Below are positions 7,298 to 9,546 of a DNA stretch of 9,546 nt, one piece after another. Location of the stretch: contig JANLFZ010000177.1 in assembly GCA_024653385.1 (NCBI GenBank), positions 2,015 to 11,560 on the forward strand. The letters run 5' to 3'. Position 1 is the stretch's first letter. Each line of letters starts with the position of its first letter. The notes below the pieces were generated by a model that had not been told where the DNA came from, did not search any database, and worked only from the letters and a program-made list of their open reading frames with translations. The position numbers were made by a program, and so were the translations under genes. This DNA comes from Thermoguttaceae bacterium (GTDB lineage Bacteria > Planctomycetota > Planctomycetia > Pirellulales > Thermoguttaceae).

Positions 7298-7753
7298 TCA
7301 TCGAGGCGCCCCGAGTCTGGCCTGAAGCCGTCGCGACAAGAGAACGAGCAGGCTTCCCACGACCAGTATGCTCGGCCCTTCGGCCAATGTCCAACCGAGC
7401 GGCATGCCCACGACCAAATCCAAGATCAGCATGCCGGCGCCCATCACCAGAGTGAGCCAGCCCCACAAGGCGACGACGGCCAGGTGCCGGCGCACGTGGA
7501 AGGACAAGAAGAGCAGCACGGCTCCGTGGAAGGCGTACAAGGCCGAGAGCGAGCGCGTGAGGTACTCCGTCAGCGGGGCGTCGGGAAACGGGCCCAGACC
7601 CAGCCCGGCGTGAATGCCCGCCATCCACCGAGTCGGCAAGAAGACCGCGCCCAACGCGGCTAGCTCGAAGGCGGCCATGATCCGGAGAACGATGACGAGG
7701 GCTTGCTCGGAGATCGATCGGTCGGATCGGGACATGGCTGACAAGTACCCCAT
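7298..7753 (-). CDS. Small four-helix integral membrane protein, function unknown
   Basis: The 151-residue product is strongly hydrophobic, with four likely membrane helices at about 18-40, 66-86, 90-116 and 125-141. Loops hold 'PTRWMAGIHAGLGLGPFPDAP' (40-60) and 'LTEYLTRSLSALYAFHG' (61-77). The conserved-looking polar residues (His48, His76, Arg67) and 'DLVVGMPLGWTLAEGP' argue for a real protein rather than a shadow; I recall similar unnamed proteins in planctomycetes but cannot assign a function. The ATG at 7753 lies 3 nt after the methyltransferase stop. GAGGAA (7766-7771) lies 12 nt upstream, a long spacing, so translation may depend on coupling to the upstream gene. A second ATG at 7735 (Met7) has no visible Shine-Dalgarno. 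It converges on the sulfatase gene and I see no terminator in the 35-nt gap. Confidence 0.85.
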   Translation of the reverse strand: MGYLSAMSRSDRSISEQALVIVLRIMAAFELAALGAVFLPTRWMAGIHAGLGLGPFPDAPLTEYLTRSLSALYAFHGAVLLFLSFHVRRHLAVVALWGWLTLVMGAGMLILDLVVGMPLGWTLAEGPSILVVGSLLVLLSRRLQARLGAPR

Positions 7754-7756
7754 GGG

Positions 7757-9546
7757 TTATGCGAATTCCTCGCGCATGCGTGCCACGTGACGCCATGGCA
7801 AGCCCCGAAGGCCCGCCACCAAACGGTCGATTCGCTCTTCGATGGCCGAGAGGTCGTTGCCGGCCGCGGCCTCAGCGTGGGCGTGGCGACTGAGGGCGGC
7901 CAGTTCCCGGTGTTCCAGCGTTGCCGGATCGTACCGCCGAATGCCCAGGTATTCGAGCACCCCTGGCGTGCCAAAGCCCTTGCCGCCCCGCACCCCGTGT
8001 GCCGTGGCGAGAAACCCGACGATCGCGCTATTCAACTGCGCGGCGAGATAATGGGCCTCGTCCGACGATTCGGTGGCGACGAACACGCAGGTCTCCTGTG
8101 GGATCACGGGGCGCGCCCCGAGCCAGGGATGCTCGGTCGGCTCCACCACGGCCGCGCGAATCCGTCGGTCCATGCGCCGCCAAACGACCTTGCAGGGCGC
8201 CAGCGTGTACGGCCCGACATTGTACATCGCGTAGAAGGGGCCTCGCCCCTGGTAGCGACGGTACGCGGCCCGCCGGCAAAGTGTCTCTTGGAAGCGCGTC
8301 AGGTACGCCAAAGCGTTGGGATAGCGTTGACGCATCGCCGCTTCGTCGATACCCCGGCGGGTGTGAGCATCTTGAACCAAGAGCAGATGGGCGTGCGGGA
8401 CCGCGCGAAACCGAGATACATCGCCCCAACGCAGCAGGGGATGGACCAACTCGGCCTCGACCAGGTGCTCGACGGGCGGGCCGCGGTGCTTGCCTCGGTC
8501 CGGCAAGTTCCGGACGAGCATCAGGTCGGACTCCGCCCGCTCGACGAGCGACAGCCAGTAAACCCCGTTCGCGCCGCCCGTGTTCGCCCCGAGATGGGCC
8601 TGGTAGTCCGAGGGACCGACCAGTGCCTCCAGGGGATTGCGTCCCTCGCCGTCGCTCCACGCGCTGGGCCAGAGGAACCACGGGGCGGTCGGCCGGCGCG
8701 GATCGACCGGCCAGGCGTCGTAACGCTGCGTCGCGGTACGGGCCGAGGGGCATGAGCAAGAAAGCCCAGCATCGGCACGCTTCCATTTCACGTACGGCAC
8801 CGGATAGACCGTCGGCCGGCCTTTCTCGAGCACCACCGTGGCCGTCCAGTTCGCGGCATCGAACGGGCGGATTTCCACCAGATCGTGTACCTCGACGACG
8901 CCCAGCCAAGCCCCTTCGGCGCCAAGCCGAAAACGACGAAACCCGTCGCCCGCCCCCCGGGTCTGAAACACCGTCTGGGTGACGACCATGGCCAGCCGGC
9001 CGCCGTGCTTGAGATATCGGTCGGCGGCAACATAAAGCAAGAGCATGGCGAGGTCCTTCTTGCCCCCGCCGTGTCGGCCCTCGCTGCCCGACAGCGAAAA
9101 CAACCCGTACCGATGCCACAGGGGTTTGGTGGCTTCACGATACTCCGCCGGAAGGTGGTCCCAGGCGATCCACGGCGGGTTGCCCACCACGTAATCGAAC
9201 GGCTCGACCGCCTCGGTCGGGTCGAGGACCGAGTCGCGGAGTTCCACGGGGATGTTCACCGGCCCGACGCCCGGCAACAGGTCGGCGAGCGTCATCACAT
9301 AGCTGGCGCGTGCGGCCAGCACGGCCAGCGGATTGGCATCGTAGCCGACCAGGTTGGCGAGGATGTCGCGGCATCGGGCCCGCGGATCGGCCGAGCATGG
9401 GTCGGTCGCGGCCAGCGCTCGGCGGATCGCCTCGACCAGAAACACGCCCGCGCCGCACGACGGATCGAGAAACCGCTCGCCAAGCACGCCCGAGTACCCC
9501 GACGCCTGAATCAACCGGCGTGCCAGCCAGGGCGCGGTGTAGTACT
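7757..9546 (-). CDS. N6-adenine DNA methyltransferase, Eco57I/TaqI type (5' partial)
   Basis: The frame is open to the right edge; 595 residues are visible and the start is outside. The visible N-terminus reads 'YYTAPWLARR' (codons 9544-9515), matching the YYTP.WLA motif X of N6-adenine methyltransferases, so the in-frame TTG at 9514 is not a start. Motif I for S-adenosylmethionine binding is 'DPSCGAG' (9446-9466), followed by 'GYDANPLAV' with the acidic ribose contact. Catalytic motif IV is 'NPPW' (9170-9181). The C-terminal part carries target-recognition-like features of this family: 'LGANTGGANGVYWL', 'YAMYNVGPYTLAP', 'IPQETCVFVA' and 'GGKGFGTPG'. It would methylate adenine N6 in a specific DNA site in the cytoplasm. 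No nuclease motif is seen in the visible part, so it may be an orphan methyltransferase, the modification part of a restriction system, or a BREX/DISARM-like component. The last two need genes outside the window. Its stop is 3 nt from the membrane-protein start. Confidence 0.92.
   Translation of the reverse strand, partial: YYTAPWLARRLIQASGYSGVLGERFLDPSCGAGVFLVEAIRRALAATDPCSADPRARCRDILANLVGYDANPLAVLAARASYVMTLADLLPGVGPVNIPVELRDSVLDPTEAVEPFDYVVGNPPWIAWDHLPAEYREATKPLWHRYGLFSLSGSEGRHGGGKKDLAMLLLYVAADRYLKHGGRLAMVVTQTVFQTRGAGDGFRRFRLGAEGAWLGVVEVHDLVEIRPFDAANWTATVVLEKGRPTVYPVPYVKWKRADAGLSCSCPSARTATQRYDAWPVDPRRPTAPWFLWPSAWSDGEGRNPLEALVGPSDYQAHLGANTGGANGVYWLSLVERAESDLMLVRNLPDRGKHRGPPVEHLVEAELVHPLLRWGDVSRFRAVPHAHLLLVQDAHTRRGIDEAAMRQRYPNALAYLTRFQETLCRRAAYRRYQGRGPFYAMYNVGPYTLAPCKVVWRRMDRRIRAAVVEPTEHPWLGARPVIPQETCVFVATESSDEAHYLAAQLNSAIVGFLATAHGVRGGKGFGTPGVLEYLGIRRYDPATLEHRELAALSRHAHAEAAAGNDLSAIEERIDRLVAGLRGLPWRHVARMREEFA

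Noticed and set aside
7266..7796. 176-codon minus-strand frame overlapping the small membrane protein
   Set aside because: Arg/His/Gly-rich shadow in another frame. The 151-residue frame has well-formed membrane helices.
7921..8982. 353-codon plus-strand frame opposite the methyltransferase
   Set aside because: Arg/Pro/Ser-rich antisense shadow. The minus strand holds the NPPW methyltransferase.
9512..9514. TTG as the start of the methyltransferase
   Set aside because: The ten codons upstream encode the conserved YYT...WLA motif, so the gene continues past the right edge.
1..9546. tRNA, rRNA, CRISPR array, insertion sequence or long direct repeats
   Set aside because: None was seen by reading both strands. 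Nearly all of the window is filled by five coding regions.

Overview
This GC-rich window has two outward-in gene blocks that meet tail to tail at about 7263-7297. Secreted Cys-type sulfatases, SGNH hydrolases, unusual glycoside hydrolases and Tat-like 'TRR' export signals point to a planctomycete (Pirellulales-like) or a relative in the PVC group. This is inferred from gene style, as there is no marker gene here.

Left block, plus strand (1-7262): three genes for breaking down a decorated polysaccharide. The first, cut by the left edge, is a giant two-enzyme fusion. Its N-terminal half resembles GH95 / DUF5703-type (alpha/alpha)6 hydrolases. Its C-terminal half resembles GH116 (GBA2-type) glycosidases. 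Between the two halves lies what looks like a leftover Tat signal peptide. It is followed by a secreted SGNH/GDSL hydrolase, probably a carbohydrate esterase, and a secreted arylsulfatase B-like sulfatase with a formylglycine Cys. Spacings are 83 and 59 nt, each downstream gene has a good Shine-Dalgarno, and no convincing promoter lies between them, so they probably form one operon. The likely division of labour is sulfate removal, ester removal and glycosidic cleavage of a sulfated, esterified glycan. The glycan itself cannot be read from the sequence.

Right block, minus strand (9546-7298): an N6-adenine DNA methyltransferase of the Eco57I/TaqI style, cut by the right edge just inside its 'YYT' motif. 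Three nucleotides after its stop codon comes a small four-helix membrane protein of unknown function. No restriction nuclease, CRISPR array, transposase, tRNA or rRNA is visible. If the methyltransferase belongs to a defence system, its partners lie to the right of the window.

The most unusual items are the GH95-like/GH116-like fusion with an internal export-signal remnant, the Cys-rich loop and apparently rearranged catalytic positions in the GH116 half, and a codon-usage patch at the start of that half. There is no gene-free stretch longer than 100 bases.
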